Assembly (NCBI RefSeq): GCF_027497495.1
Contig: NZ_CP114205.1
Location: 1,798,001-1,862,000 of the forward strand
Length of the DNA: 64,000 nt
Source: Streptomyces tubercidicus
GTDB taxonomy: Bacteria > Actinomycetota > Actinomycetes > Streptomycetales > Streptomycetaceae
Direction: 5' to 3'
Below, piece by piece: positions 46,210-53,984 of the stretch. The translations under genes were made by a program, and so were the position numbers. The notes below the pieces were generated by a model. The model worked only from the letters and a program-made list of their open reading frames with translations, searched no databases and was not told the DNA's origin. Numbering within the stretch: position 1 is the stretch's first letter; the number at the start of each line of letters is the position of its first letter.

Positions 46210-46842
46210 GTGCCCACCCAGCATCGCGCCATCCAGAGCCGCCAGGCACTCATCCGCTCGGCCGCAGAGACCTTCCTGGAGAAGGGGGTTCCCGCAGCGG
46301 GCATGGTCGAGATCAGCCGGCGGGCCCGGCTGAGCAAAGGGGCGCTCTACTTCCACTTCACCTCCAAGGACGACCTCACGCTCGCGGTACGGGACGCCGC
46401 GCTGGAGGCCCTGCAGGAGCTGGAGGACTCCTTCACCCACTCGACGGAGCCACTGACCACCGCCGTACGGGACTTCACCATCGAGCTGTTCGGCCGGGTG
46501 CAGTCGGACGCCGTGCTCCGCGCCGGACTGCGGCTGCGGCCGGAGACCGCGCCGGGGCTCGGTATCTACGCCCTGGAGCAGCGCTGGTATGCGCTGTTTC
46601 TCGACAAAGCGGTGACCTGCGGGACCGGCGGACCGGCCGGACCGCATGCCTCGGACACCGAACCCCGGCGCACCGCCCAGCTGTTGACCTCGATCGTGGT
46701 GGGTCTGCTGCATCTGGGCGGCGAGGACGGGACGTGGTGGGACCACGAGGCCATCGTCGGCCTGTGGGCGCTGCTGCCGTCCGCACCGGGCCGGATCCCG
46801 GCCGCCGTCCCGGCCTCGGCGCAGCTTCCGGCGGCCGGCTGA
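46210..46842 (+). CDS. gamma-butyrolactone receptor-like TetR regulator (first)
   Basis: A 210-residue TetR protein of the ArpA/ScbR group. The helix-turn-helix runs GMVEISRRARLSKGALYFHFTSKDDL, matching GBL receptors closely. Trp126 aligns without gaps to Trp120 of the second TetR protein (and to the ligand-contacting Trp119 of ArpA, from memory). GTG start with only a weak GGGACGG site. It could be a true receptor or a pseudo-receptor that answers another ligand. It is preceded by ARE-like operator 1, indicating autoregulation or cross-regulation, and convergent with the MDR oxidoreductase. Confidence 0.85.
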   Translation: MPTQHRAIQSRQALIRSAAETFLEKGVPAAGMVEISRRARLSKGALYFHFTSKDDLTLAVRDAALEALQELEDSFTHSTEPLTTAVRDFTIELFGRVQSDAVLRAGLRLRPETAPGLGIYALEQRWYALFLDKAVTCGTGGPAGPHASDTEPRRTAQLLTSIVVGLLHLGGEDGTWWDHEAIVGLWALLPSAPGRIPAAVPASAQLPAAG

Positions 46843-46872
46843 TCCGGCGCCCCGGTCCTCATGCCGCCGGTC

Positions 46873-47892
46873 TCACAACTCGACCAGCACGGCCCCGATA
46901 TGGCGCCCCTGCGTCAGTTCACGCAGCGCCTGTGGTGCCTGCTCGATCCCCTTCAGCAGGGCATGCGGGAAGACCAGAGTGCCGTCCCGCAGGCCCTGAC
47001 CGAACTCCGTGGTCCACTCCTGCGGCAGATCCGGGTGGGCGTACAGCCCGAATCCGCGCAGTGCCACCCGCCGCGTGATGATCAGCCCCGGGTCCAGCTC
47101 CACCGGGGCGATGGCGCCGCGTTCCCCGCCCAACTGGCCGGAGAGTGCGCCGACCAGCGCGAACCGGGCATCGGGGCGGGCCACCGCGAGCGCCGCCGTC
47201 AGCTGTTCGCCGCCCACGGTGTCCAGCAGGACGTCGATACCGTCCGGCGCGGCCCGCCGCAGCTGCTGCTCGATCGGCCCGGCGCCGCGCACGATCGTGT
47301 CGTCATACCCCAACTCGGCGCGCAGCCGCGCGGCTTTGCGCTCCGAGCCGGTGCTGCCGACGACCCGTCCGGCGCCCAGCCGCCGTGCGAGCTGTCCGGC
47401 CATACTGCCCACGCCGCCCGCCGCGCCGCTGATGAACACGGTGTCCCCGGGCCTGACCCCGGCGGCCCGGCGCAGGGCGCCCCAGGCGGTCGCGCCCTGC
47501 GACAGATACGCGGCCGCGGTCGGCAGCGGGTCCCCGGCGAGGCGCCGTACGCGCGACTCCTCGACGGCGGCGAACTCCCGCCATCCGTAAGGGTGCTGGA
47601 CCAGTTCGCCGGGCGTGAAGCCGCCTCCGGGCGCCGCCACAACCTCGCCGACCGCGGCGCCCCACAGCGCCTCACCCCGCACGAATGAGGCCATCGGCAG
47701 CCGGATTCCGGTCATCTGTGACCGCATCGCCGCGGTCACCGCCATAATCCGGTTGCGCACCAGCACCTGACCCGTCCGCGGCTCGGGCACGGGCACCTCG
47801 GCGATCTCGAAATGGCGTGCCGCCAGTTCGCCTTCGGCCTGATCGGCGAGCCGGACCTCGCGGTGGACGGCGGGGACGAGGGTGGGGGGCAT
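46873..47892 (-). CDS. MDR-family NADP-dependent enoyl/alkenal reductase
   Basis: A 339-residue zinc-free medium-chain oxidoreductase of the PTGR/CurA group (VPVPEPRTGQVLVRNRIMAV near the start; cofactor loop FISGAAGGVGSMAGQLARRLGAG; substrate strand RFALVGALSGQLGG). Such enzymes reduce the C=C bond of alpha,beta-unsaturated carbonyls with NADPH. In the GBL island this is a chemically apt activity for reducing a butenolide. Its start has GAGGAG seven bases upstream. It is divergent from the second TetR gene across ARE-like operator 2, so both are likely controlled by the receptor. Confidence 0.83.
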   Translation of the reverse strand: MPPTLVPAVHREVRLADQAEGELAARHFEIAEVPVPEPRTGQVLVRNRIMAVTAAMRSQMTGIRLPMASFVRGEALWGAAVGEVVAAPGGGFTPGELVQHPYGWREFAAVEESRVRRLAGDPLPTAAAYLSQGATAWGALRRAAGVRPGDTVFISGAAGGVGSMAGQLARRLGAGRVVGSTGSERKAARLRAELGYDDTIVRGAGPIEQQLRRAAPDGIDVLLDTVGGEQLTAALAVARPDARFALVGALSGQLGGERGAIAPVELDPGLIITRRVALRGFGLYAHPDLPQEWTTEFGQGLRDGTLVFPHALLKGIEQAPQALRELTQGRHIGAVLVEL

Positions 47893-47992
47893 CGGACAGC
47901 TCCTCGCTCTGGTAGCACTGTGGCGGCGCCGCACGACTGGGCGACGCCGGTTCACGCCCGAGGGGCCCGCCTCGGGACAGGCGCAAATTCAA

Positions 47993-48010
47993 TACCGCAT
48001 GGTTGGCTTC
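47993..48010. promoter_or_regulatory. ARE-like operator 2, between MDR oxidoreductase and second TetR gene
   Basis: TACCGCATGGTTGGCTTC shares 13 of 13 core bases with operator 1 and also the following TTCT and ATG spacing. It lies between divergent genes, 101 bases from the oxidoreductase start and 89 from the TetR start. Confidence 0.6.
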
Positions 48011-48098
48011 TTTATGATGCGGAAATAGACTGCGCGGCCACGGGCAGCGGGTCGCACTCAGGCACAACAACTCCAAGAGAGCATACGGAGGATGATCG

Positions 48099-48716
48099 GT
48101 GGTCAAGCAGGAACGCGCAGTGCGCACCCGACGCGCCGTCCTCGAAGCAGCGGCTCATGTCATCGGCACCCGCGGGTACCAGGCCGCCACGATGGCCGAG
48201 ATCATCCAGCGCGCCGGGGTCACCAAAGGGGCGGTGTACTTCCACTTCACGTCCAAGGACGCACTGGCCCGCGCGGTGATAACGGAGCAGACCGATCCGT
48301 TTCTGCCACAGGTCAGTGAGTCCCGGCTGCAGGACGCCATCGACTTCACCCACCAGGTGGCGCTGGCCCTGCGCAGCGACCCGTTGCTGCAGGCCGGCAC
48401 GCGGATCGCGGTGGAGACGACCTTCAGCGAGGATCCGCTGGTGCCGTACCAGGCATGGACCGACATCATCACCACGATGTTCACCGAGGCCCGGGACAAC
48501 GGGGAATTACTGCCCGGCGTGGCACCGGACAGGGCGGCCGAGTTCTTCGTCGCCGCTTACATGGGCGTGCAGTTGTTCTCGCGCGCCGCGACCAATCGCG
48601 CGGACCTCCCGGAGCGGGTCACGGCCCTGTGGAAGCACACGCTTCCGGGTCTCGCGTCGCCCGGCGCGCTGAGCCATCTGGATCCGCACGGCCGCTGCGT
48701 ACAGATCCCGGTCTGA
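48099..48716 (+). CDS. gamma-butyrolactone receptor (ScbR/ArpA-like TetR regulator, second)
   Basis: A 205-residue TetR regulator with DNA-binding segment TMAEIIQRAGVTKGAVYFHFTSKDALARAV and the ligand-pocket Trp120 (PYQAWTDII). Length and motifs fit ScbR/ArpA receptors, which repress through AREs and let go when a GBL binds. The GTG start has GGAGG seven bases upstream. It lies directly before the AfsA homologue on the same strand, the usual receptor-synthase pairing. An ARE-like site precedes each of the two genes. Confidence 0.88.
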   Translation: MVKQERAVRTRRAVLEAAAHVIGTRGYQAATMAEIIQRAGVTKGAVYFHFTSKDALARAVITEQTDPFLPQVSESRLQDAIDFTHQVALALRSDPLLQAGTRIAVETTFSEDPLVPYQAWTDIITTMFTEARDNGELLPGVAPDRAAEFFVAAYMGVQLFSRAATNRADLPERVTALWKHTLPGLASPGALSHLDPHGRCVQIPV

Positions 48717-48762
48717 CGCACTGAGTCACCGCCCTGACGGAGCCGTCGGCTCCGGTGACTTG

Positions 48763-48780
48763 GAAAACAAACCACATGGT
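48763..48780. promoter_or_regulatory. ARE-like operator 3, upstream of the AfsA gene
   Basis: GAAAACAAACCACATGGT, read on the minus strand as ACCATGTGGTTTGTTTTC, aligns with operator 1 (ACCGCATGGTTGGTTTTC) at 14 of 18 positions. It lies 82-99 bases upstream of the synthase start. Confidence 0.55.
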
Positions 48781-48861
48781 CCGTATCTTAGAGACGCAGG
48801 AACGCTACGAAGCCTCAGCCCGTCAGGGCGCTGAGAGCCGCACCTCGGAAAGGAACCCCCC

Positions 48862-49839
48862 ATGGCCAGCGCCACGCTCACCCCGTCCTTACGCGATCAG
48901 CCGCACGACACCGGAGCCCGGTCGTCCGACGGAGAGCGACCGCCGGCCCTCACCACGACCGTGCCGCGCGAGTATGTCCACCGCAACGCGCTGTCAGAGG
49001 TGTTCCTGACGGACTGGCGGCAGGACGCGGCCGACACCTGGGTGGTCAGCGCCCAGTGGCCGCGCGCCCACAGCTTCTACGGGCCGCTCCACGGGCTGCA
49101 CGACCCGATCCTGCTGATAGAGACCGTGCGGCAGTCCGGCATATTACTGAGCCATGTCGGGCACAGCGTGCCCCTCGACCACCCGATCATCTGGCAGCGG
49201 GTCCGCTACGACCTCGCGCCGGAGGCGCTGCGCACCGCACAGCGGCCCGCCGAGATCGAACTGCACGTCACCGACCGCGAGATGGTCCACCGCGGCAAGC
49301 GTCTGGTCAGCGCCCTCCAGGAGTTCCGGATCGTGTGCGACGGCGCCGAACTGGCCTCCGCGATGCTCGACTACTCCTGTCACAGCCCGGCCGTCTACCG
49401 CCGGCTGCGCGGCGAGTACAGCGATGTGGCGCTCGCCAACTCCCGGGCGGTGCCGCTGCCCGAGGCCGTGAGTCCCGCGCTGGTCGCCCGGGAACACGAA
49501 CGCGATGTGGTGCTCTCCCCCACCGACCTTCCCGACCGCTGGCAGCTGCGGGTGGACAGCTCGCACCCGGTCCTCTTCGACCACCCCGTCGACCACGCCC
49601 CCGGCATGCTGATGGTCGAGGCCGCCCGGCAGGCCGCCCAGGCCGCCACACCCGGCTGCACGCTGCCGGTCACCCTGGAGTGCTCCTTCTCCCGGTACGC
49701 CGAACTCGACGCACCGACCTGGGTTCAGGCGCGGACCACCGGCCAGGGCGACGACGACCGCCGACAGGTCGAGATCACCGTCGAACAGCACGGCCAGCCG
49801 GTCGTCTCGGCGCAGGTCACCTGCGTGCCGGTGCCCTGA
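48862..49839 (+). CDS. AfsA/ScbA-family gamma-butyrolactone synthase
   Basis: A 325-residue protein with two AfsA hotdog repeats, about 38-180 (VHRNALSEVFLTDWRQ, DPILLIETVRQSGILLSHV) and 205-325 (HPVLFDHPVDHAPGMLMVEAARQAA). AfsA joins a beta-ketoacyl-ACP to dihydroxyacetone phosphate, the key step of GBL signal synthesis. ATG start, AAGGAA upstream. It follows the second receptor gene and is preceded by ARE-like operator 3. The N-terminal 30 residues are poorly conserved. The acyl chain, and so the exact signal, cannot be predicted. Confidence 0.9.
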   Translation: MASATLTPSLRDQPHDTGARSSDGERPPALTTTVPREYVHRNALSEVFLTDWRQDAADTWVVSAQWPRAHSFYGPLHGLHDPILLIETVRQSGILLSHVGHSVPLDHPIIWQRVRYDLAPEALRTAQRPAEIELHVTDREMVHRGKRLVSALQEFRIVCDGAELASAMLDYSCHSPAVYRRLRGEYSDVALANSRAVPLPEAVSPALVAREHERDVVLSPTDLPDRWQLRVDSSHPVLFDHPVDHAPGMLMVEAARQAAQAATPGCTLPVTLECSFSRYAELDAPTWVQARTTGQGDDDRRQVEITVEQHGQPVVSAQVTCVPVP

Positions 49840-49916
49840 TCAGCCGCCGCCCCGGCCCGCCGACGCCCTGACCGGGCCCCGGAAACGGCCCCGCCCCGCT
49901 GCCCGTGCCTCCCCCG

Positions 49917-52244
49917 TCACCGCAGCGTGAGGCGGGGCTTCGGCGCGTCCGTGCGCCCGGTGGGCGGGGTGCGGCTGCCCGCCTGGTACGGCAGTGGCCA
50001 GGGGGCGGCCGGCCCCGCGTACCCCTGCTCCGCGGCGGCGTGCAGCGTCCAGTGCGGGTCGTACAGATGCGGTCGGGCCAGCGCGCACAGGTCCGTCCGC
50101 CCGGCCAGCACCAGGGAGTTGACGTCGTCCCAGGAGGAGATGGCGCCGACCGCGATGACCGGGACGCCGACGGTGTTGCGGATGCGGTCGGCGAACGGGG
50201 TCTGGTAGGAGCGGCCGAAGTCGGGGCGCTCGTCGGGCACCACCTGACCGGTGGACACATCGATGGCGTCGGCGCCGTGCTCGGCGAAGGCCCGCGCCAT
50301 CGCCACCGCGTCCGCCGCGGTGGTACCGCCGTCCGCCCAGTCCGTCGCGGAGATACGGACGGTCATCGGGCGCCCGGCCGGCCAGACGGCGCGGACCGCG
50401 TCGAAGACTTCCAGCGGGAAGCGCAGCCGGCCGGTGAGGTCGCCGCCGTAGGCGTCGGTGCGGTGGTTGGTGAGCGGCGAGAGGAAGCCGGAAAGCAGAT
50501 AGCCGTGGGCGCAGTGGAGTTCGAGCAGATCGAAACCGGCGCGGGCGGCGGATTGCGCGGACCGGACGAACTGGTCGCGGATGAGGGCGAGTTCGGGCTC
50601 GGCGAGGGCGTGCGGGGTCTGGTTGACGCCGGGGCGGTAGGGCAGTGCGGAGGGCGCCACGAGGGGCCAGTTGCCGTGCGGGAGCGGCTGGTCGATGCCG
50701 TCCCACATCAGCCGCGTCGAGCCCTTGCGGCCGGAGTGGCCGAGCTGGACGCCGATGGCGGTGCCGGGGGCGGAGGTGTGCACGAAGTCGGTGACCCGGC
50801 GCCAGGCCGTCTCGTGCTCCGGCGCGTACAGCCCCGTACAGCCGGGCGTGATCCGCCCCTCGGGGCTGACGCACACCATCTCCGTCAGCACCAGCCCGGC
50901 GCCGCCCAGCGCGCGGGCGCCGAGGTGGACGAGGTGGAAGTCGCCGGGGGTGCCGTTGCCGTCCGCGGCGGAGTACATGTCCATCGGGGAGACCACGACG
51001 CGGTTGCGCAGCGTCAGCTCACCCAGTCGGAACGGCAGGAACATCGGGGGTGTGCCGGGCGGGGCGCCCGCCTCGTCCTCCACGGCCGCGACGAAGCCGG
51101 GGTCGCGCAGCCGCAGATTGTCATGGGTGACCCGGCGGCTGCGGGTGAGGAGGTTGAACGCGAACTGGTGCGGCGGCTGGTCGAGATAGGTGGCCAGCTC
51201 CTCGAACCAGGCGAGGCTGGCGCGGGCGGCGCGCTGGGTGGAGGCGACGACGGGGCGGCGCTCCTCCTCGTACGCGGCCAGCGCACGGGCCGTGTCGGGC
51301 TGCTCCTGAAGGCAGGCCGCCAGCGCCAGGGCGTCTTCGACGGCCAGCTTGGTGCCGGAGCCGATGGAGAAGTGCGCGGTGTGTGCGGCATCGCCGAGCA
51401 GCACGGTGTTGCCGTGCGACCAGCGGTCGTTGACGACCGTGCGGAAGGCCGTCCAACTGGAGTTGTTGCCGCGCAGCGACCGGCCGCCGAGGGCGTCGGC
51501 GAAGACCTTGGCGCACCAGTCGGCCGACTCGCGCTCATCGCAGCGGTCGAGTCCTGCCGACCGCCAGACTTCCTCGCGCATCTCGACGATGACCGTACTG
51601 GCACCGGCGGAGCCCCCGGTTCCGGCGGACGGTTGCCCGGGGTGCTCGCCGCTCTCCGCACGGGCGAAGGGGTAGGCGTGGAGCTGTACGACGCCGTGCT
51701 CGGTCTCCGCGATCTCGAAGCGGAAGGCGTCGAAGGCGAAGTCGGCGGCGAGCCAGATGTAGCGGCAGCGGTGGGTGGTCAGCTGCGGGCGGAAGGCGTC
51801 GGCGTGTGCGGTACGGGTCGCGCTGTGCACCCCGTCGGCGGCGATCACCAGGTCGTAGGAGCGGGCCAGTTCGGCGGCGGGCGGTGCCTCGGAGCGGAAG
51901 CGCAGCTCGATGCCGAGGTCGTGGCAGCGCCGGTGGAGTACGGCCAGCAGCCGGCGCCGCCCGAGCGCCGCGAAGCCGTGCCCGCCGGAGGTCAGGGTGC
52001 GGCCCCGGTGGACGATGTCGATATCGTCCCAGCGGACGAACTCGGCCTGGAGGGCGCGGTAGACCTCCGGGTCGGCGTGCTCGATGCCGCCGAGGGTCTC
52101 ATCGGAGAGCACGACGCCGAAGCCGAAGGTGTCCTCGGGCGCGTTGCGCTCCCATACGGTGATCTCACGGGTGGGGTCGAGGCGCTTGAGCAGGACCGCG
52201 GCGTACAGCCCGCCCGGCCCGCCGCCGATGACGGCGACCCGCAT
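49917..52244 (-). CDS. 2-aminobenzoyl-CoA monooxygenase/reductase-like fusion (FAD hydroxylase + OYE domain)
   Basis: A 775-residue two-domain flavoenzyme. Residues 1-370 are a group A FAD monooxygenase (Rossmann start AVIGGGPGGLYAAVLLKR, DLVIAADGVHSATR, and LLGDAAHTAHFSIGSG) of the salicylyl-CoA 5-hydroxylase type. Residues about 385-775 are an Old Yellow Enzyme-like FMN domain (PFRLGELTLRNRVVVSPMDMYSA, VQLGHSGRKGS, HCAHGYLLSGFLSPLTNHRTDAYGG). This fusion is known as the 2-aminobenzoyl-CoA monooxygenase/reductase of Azoarcus evansii, which hydroxylates and then reduces the ring in aerobic anthranilate breakdown. ATG at 52244 is two bases after the enoyl-CoA hydratase stop with AGGGG upstream, so the genes are coupled. 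Confidence 0.85.
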   Translation of the reverse strand: MRVAVIGGGPGGLYAAVLLKRLDPTREITVWERNAPEDTFGFGVVLSDETLGGIEHADPEVYRALQAEFVRWDDIDIVHRGRTLTSGGHGFAALGRRRLLAVLHRRCHDLGIELRFRSEAPPAAELARSYDLVIAADGVHSATRTAHADAFRPQLTTHRCRYIWLAADFAFDAFRFEIAETEHGVVQLHAYPFARAESGEHPGQPSAGTGGSAGASTVIVEMREEVWRSAGLDRCDERESADWCAKVFADALGGRSLRGNNSSWTAFRTVVNDRWSHGNTVLLGDAAHTAHFSIGSGTKLAVEDALALAACLQEQPDTARALAAYEEERRPVVASTQRAARASLAWFEELATYLDQPPHQFAFNLLTRSRRVTHDNLRLRDPGFVAAVEDEAGAPPGTPPMFLPFRLGELTLRNRVVVSPMDMYSAADGNGTPGDFHLVHLGARALGGAGLVLTEMVCVSPEGRITPGCTGLYAPEHETAWRRVTDFVHTSAPGTAIGVQLGHSGRKGSTRLMWDGIDQPLPHGNWPLVAPSALPYRPGVNQTPHALAEPELALIRDQFVRSAQSAARAGFDLLELHCAHGYLLSGFLSPLTNHRTDAYGGDLTGRLRFPLEVFDAVRAVWPAGRPMTVRISATDWADGGTTAADAVAMARAFAEHGADAIDVSTGQVVPDERPDFGRSYQTPFADRIRNTVGVPVIAVGAISSWDDVNSLVLAGRTDLCALARPHLYDPHWTLHAAAEQGYAGPAAPWPLPYQAGSRTPPTGRTDAPKPRLTLR

Positions 52245-52246
52245 GG

Positions 52247-53074
52247 CTATTTCCCCTGCCACTTGGGGGCCCGCTTCTCGGTGAAGGCGGCGTGGAATTC
52301 CGCGTAGTCGTCGCTGTTCATCAGCAGCGCCTGGGTGGCGGCGTCCATCTCCACGGCGGCGGCCAGCGGCATATCGAGCTCGGCGGTGAGCAGCGCCTTG
52401 GTCTGGGCGTGGGCCATCGCGGGCCCCTCGGCGAGCCGCCGGGCGAGCGCCGCGGCCGCCTCGTCGGCCCGGCCCTCATCGGCCAACTCGCTGATCAGGC
52501 CGAGCCGTTCGGCCTCCGGTGCGCGGACGGTGTCGCCGAGCATCAGCAGCCGGGTGGCGTGGCCGAGGCCGATGACGCGGGGCAGCAGATAGGCGGCGCC
52601 CATGTCGCCGCCGGAGAGGCCGACCCGGGTGAAGAGGAAGGCGAACCGGGCGGACGGGTCGGCGACACGGAAGTCCGCGGCCAGTGCGAGCACCGCACCG
52701 GCGCCCGCCGCGACCCCGTGCACCGACGCGATCACCGGGAACGGGCACTCCCGCACCGCCCGGACGACCTGCCCGGTCATCCGGTTGAAGTCCAGCAAGT
52801 GCGCGGTGTCCATGCCCAGGGTGGCGCCGATGATCTCCTCGACATCGCCGCCGGAGCAGAATCCGCGCCCCTCCCCCGCGAGCACCAGCGCGCGTACGGA
52901 ACGCTCCCTGGACAGCTCGGCGAGCAGGTCGCGGAGGTCGGCGTAGGCCTCGAAGGTGAGCGCGTTGAGCTTGTCCGGGCGGGCCAGGGTGACGGTGGCG
53001 ACCCCGTCCTGCCGCGTCACACGGAGATGTTGCCAGGTCTCGGTACTGCGGGCGGATCCTGCGAACGGGCTCAT
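52247..53074 (-). CDS. enoyl-CoA hydratase/isomerase family protein
   Basis: A 275-residue crotonase. The oxyanion-hole segments are LAGEGRGFCSGGDVEEIIG and HGVAAGAGAVLALAADFRVA; the position of the first catalytic Glu is Ala-rich (GAGAVLALAAD) and the second position reads VGLSGGDMGAAYLLPR, where Asp occurs instead of Glu. It is therefore close to ring-processing or hydrolytic crotonases (PaaG/BadK-like) rather than a standard hydratase. ATG at 53074 (frame open further upstream into a Gly/Pro repeat). It is first in a two-gene operon with the monooxygenase fusion. Confidence 0.83.
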   Translation of the reverse strand: MSPFAGSARSTETWQHLRVTRQDGVATVTLARPDKLNALTFEAYADLRDLLAELSRERSVRALVLAGEGRGFCSGGDVEEIIGATLGMDTAHLLDFNRMTGQVVRAVRECPFPVIASVHGVAAGAGAVLALAADFRVADPSARFAFLFTRVGLSGGDMGAAYLLPRVIGLGHATRLLMLGDTVRAPEAERLGLISELADEGRADEAAAALARRLAEGPAMAHAQTKALLTAELDMPLAAAVEMDAATQALLMNSDDYAEFHAAFTEKRAPKWQGK

Positions 53075-53147
53075 CGGGCTGCCTGCCCCCTTTGGCCGGT
53101 CGGGCCGGTGGATGCTGTTCCGGATGCTCTCCGAAGTTATCACTCCT

Positions 53148-53165
53148 TCATGACTGTCGTCATGA
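53148..53165. promoter_or_regulatory. TCATGAC-TGTC-GTCATGA dyad upstream of the hydratase-monooxygenase operon
   Basis: An 18-base dyad with perfect 7-bp arms lies 74-91 bases before the hydratase start, directly upstream of a -10-like GATAAC (minus strand, 53136-53141). It is a good candidate operator for the operon's repressor. The regulator is unknown. Confidence 0.5.
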
Positions 53166-53210
53166 GAACGCGATACGACACGGGGCGGAAGACGGCCTCT
53201 CGCCCACTCG

Positions 53211-53264
53211 CCGGGACCGCCGGGACTGCCGGGACCGTCGGGACCGCCAGGACCGCCAGGACCG
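53211..53264. repeat. six tandem 9-bp repeats (CCGGGACCG)
   Basis: CCGGGACCG, CCGGGACTG, CCGGGACCG, TCGGGACCG, CCAGGACCG, CCAGGACCG are head to tail. Together with the dyad at 53148 they fill most of the 352-base gap 53075-53426, which holds no supported gene. Confidence 0.75.
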
Positions 53265-53426
53265 TCAGGTTGACCGGCCGAAGGTCCCGGCCGCCACATG
53301 CCGTAGGTCCGTGCCATCCCCGGCCGCCCGCCCCTGATCCCCCGCCTCCGCGCTTTCTACCGTGGAGGCATCCCGATCCCGCCTCAGGCCCGCCGGACAG
53401 GGCTTCTGCGAACGGACGAACCCCGC

Positions 53427-53984
53427 ATGCTGGAACCGCCGCCCCCTGCGACCTGGCGCATCACGCTGCCGCGCGGTGCGACCGCGGTCCCCATCGCCCG
53501 TGCGATGGTAAGGACCGCCATGCAGGATCTCCGGATGACGGCCGACCGGACCACGGCCCAGCTGCTGACCGCCGAGCTGGTCACCAACGTGCTCAAGCAC
53601 ACCTGCGGCGCGGCCCCCATCGAGCTGGTGGTGGAGCAGCGCTCGGCGGGCTGCCGGATCGAGGTGCACGACGACGATCCGGTGCTCGTGGAGGGGCTCG
53701 GCGATCCGCTGCCGCTGGGGGATCCGGGTGACGGCGGCGACGAGGACGACCGGCGGGCGGGGCCCGACCCCGATGCCTACGCCGACGACTCCCGCGCCAC
53801 GGACGACACCGCCGCCGCGGACGACACCGAGGCCCCCGCCCCCGACCCCGCCTGCGCCGACCGCGACGGCCGTGGTCTGGTGCTGATCCGTTCCCTCAGC
53901 GCCGCCTCCGGCTGCCGTCCGACGCCGCGCGGCAAGGCGGTCTGGTTCACCCTTCCCGAGCTGCGGCGCCCGCGCCGGCGCTGA
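53427..53984 (+). CDS. RsbW-like ATP-binding regulator (anti-sigma/HATPase_c_2) with acidic insertion
   Basis: A 185-residue GHKL ATPase. The N box is LTAELVTNVLKHT, the G1-like box VHDDDP and the G2 box DGRGLVLIRSLS, as in the many Streptomyces RsbW/SpoIIAB-like proteins that switch sigma factors. Between G1 and G2 lies a 55-residue insertion (about 88-143) made almost only of Asp, Gly, Ala, Glu and Pro, which would replace the ATP lid. No sigma-factor gene is adjacent, so the partner is unknown. ATG 53427 lacks a clear ribosome binding site. Its 3' end overlaps the convergent permease gene by 38 bases. Confidence 0.8.
   Translation: MLEPPPPATWRITLPRGATAVPIARAMVRTAMQDLRMTADRTTAQLLTAELVTNVLKHTCGAAPIELVVEQRSAGCRIEVHDDDPVLVEGLGDPLPLGDPGDGGDEDDRRAGPDPDAYADDSRATDDTAAADDTEAPAPDPACADRDGRGLVLIRSLSAASGCRPTPRGKAVWFTLPELRRPRRR

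Noticed and set aside
46140..48780. Shared ACCGCATGGTTGG sequences as possible mobile-element ends or att sites
   Set aside because: No transposase or integrase is nearby, and each copy lies in a promoter of a GBL-circuit gene, so an operator explains them better.
53075..53317. Upstream in-frame extension of the enoyl-CoA hydratase gene to 53317
   Set aside because: The extra 81 residues are a Gly/Pro repeat from the 9-bp minisatellite, and the conserved crotonase fold begins after the ATG at 53074.
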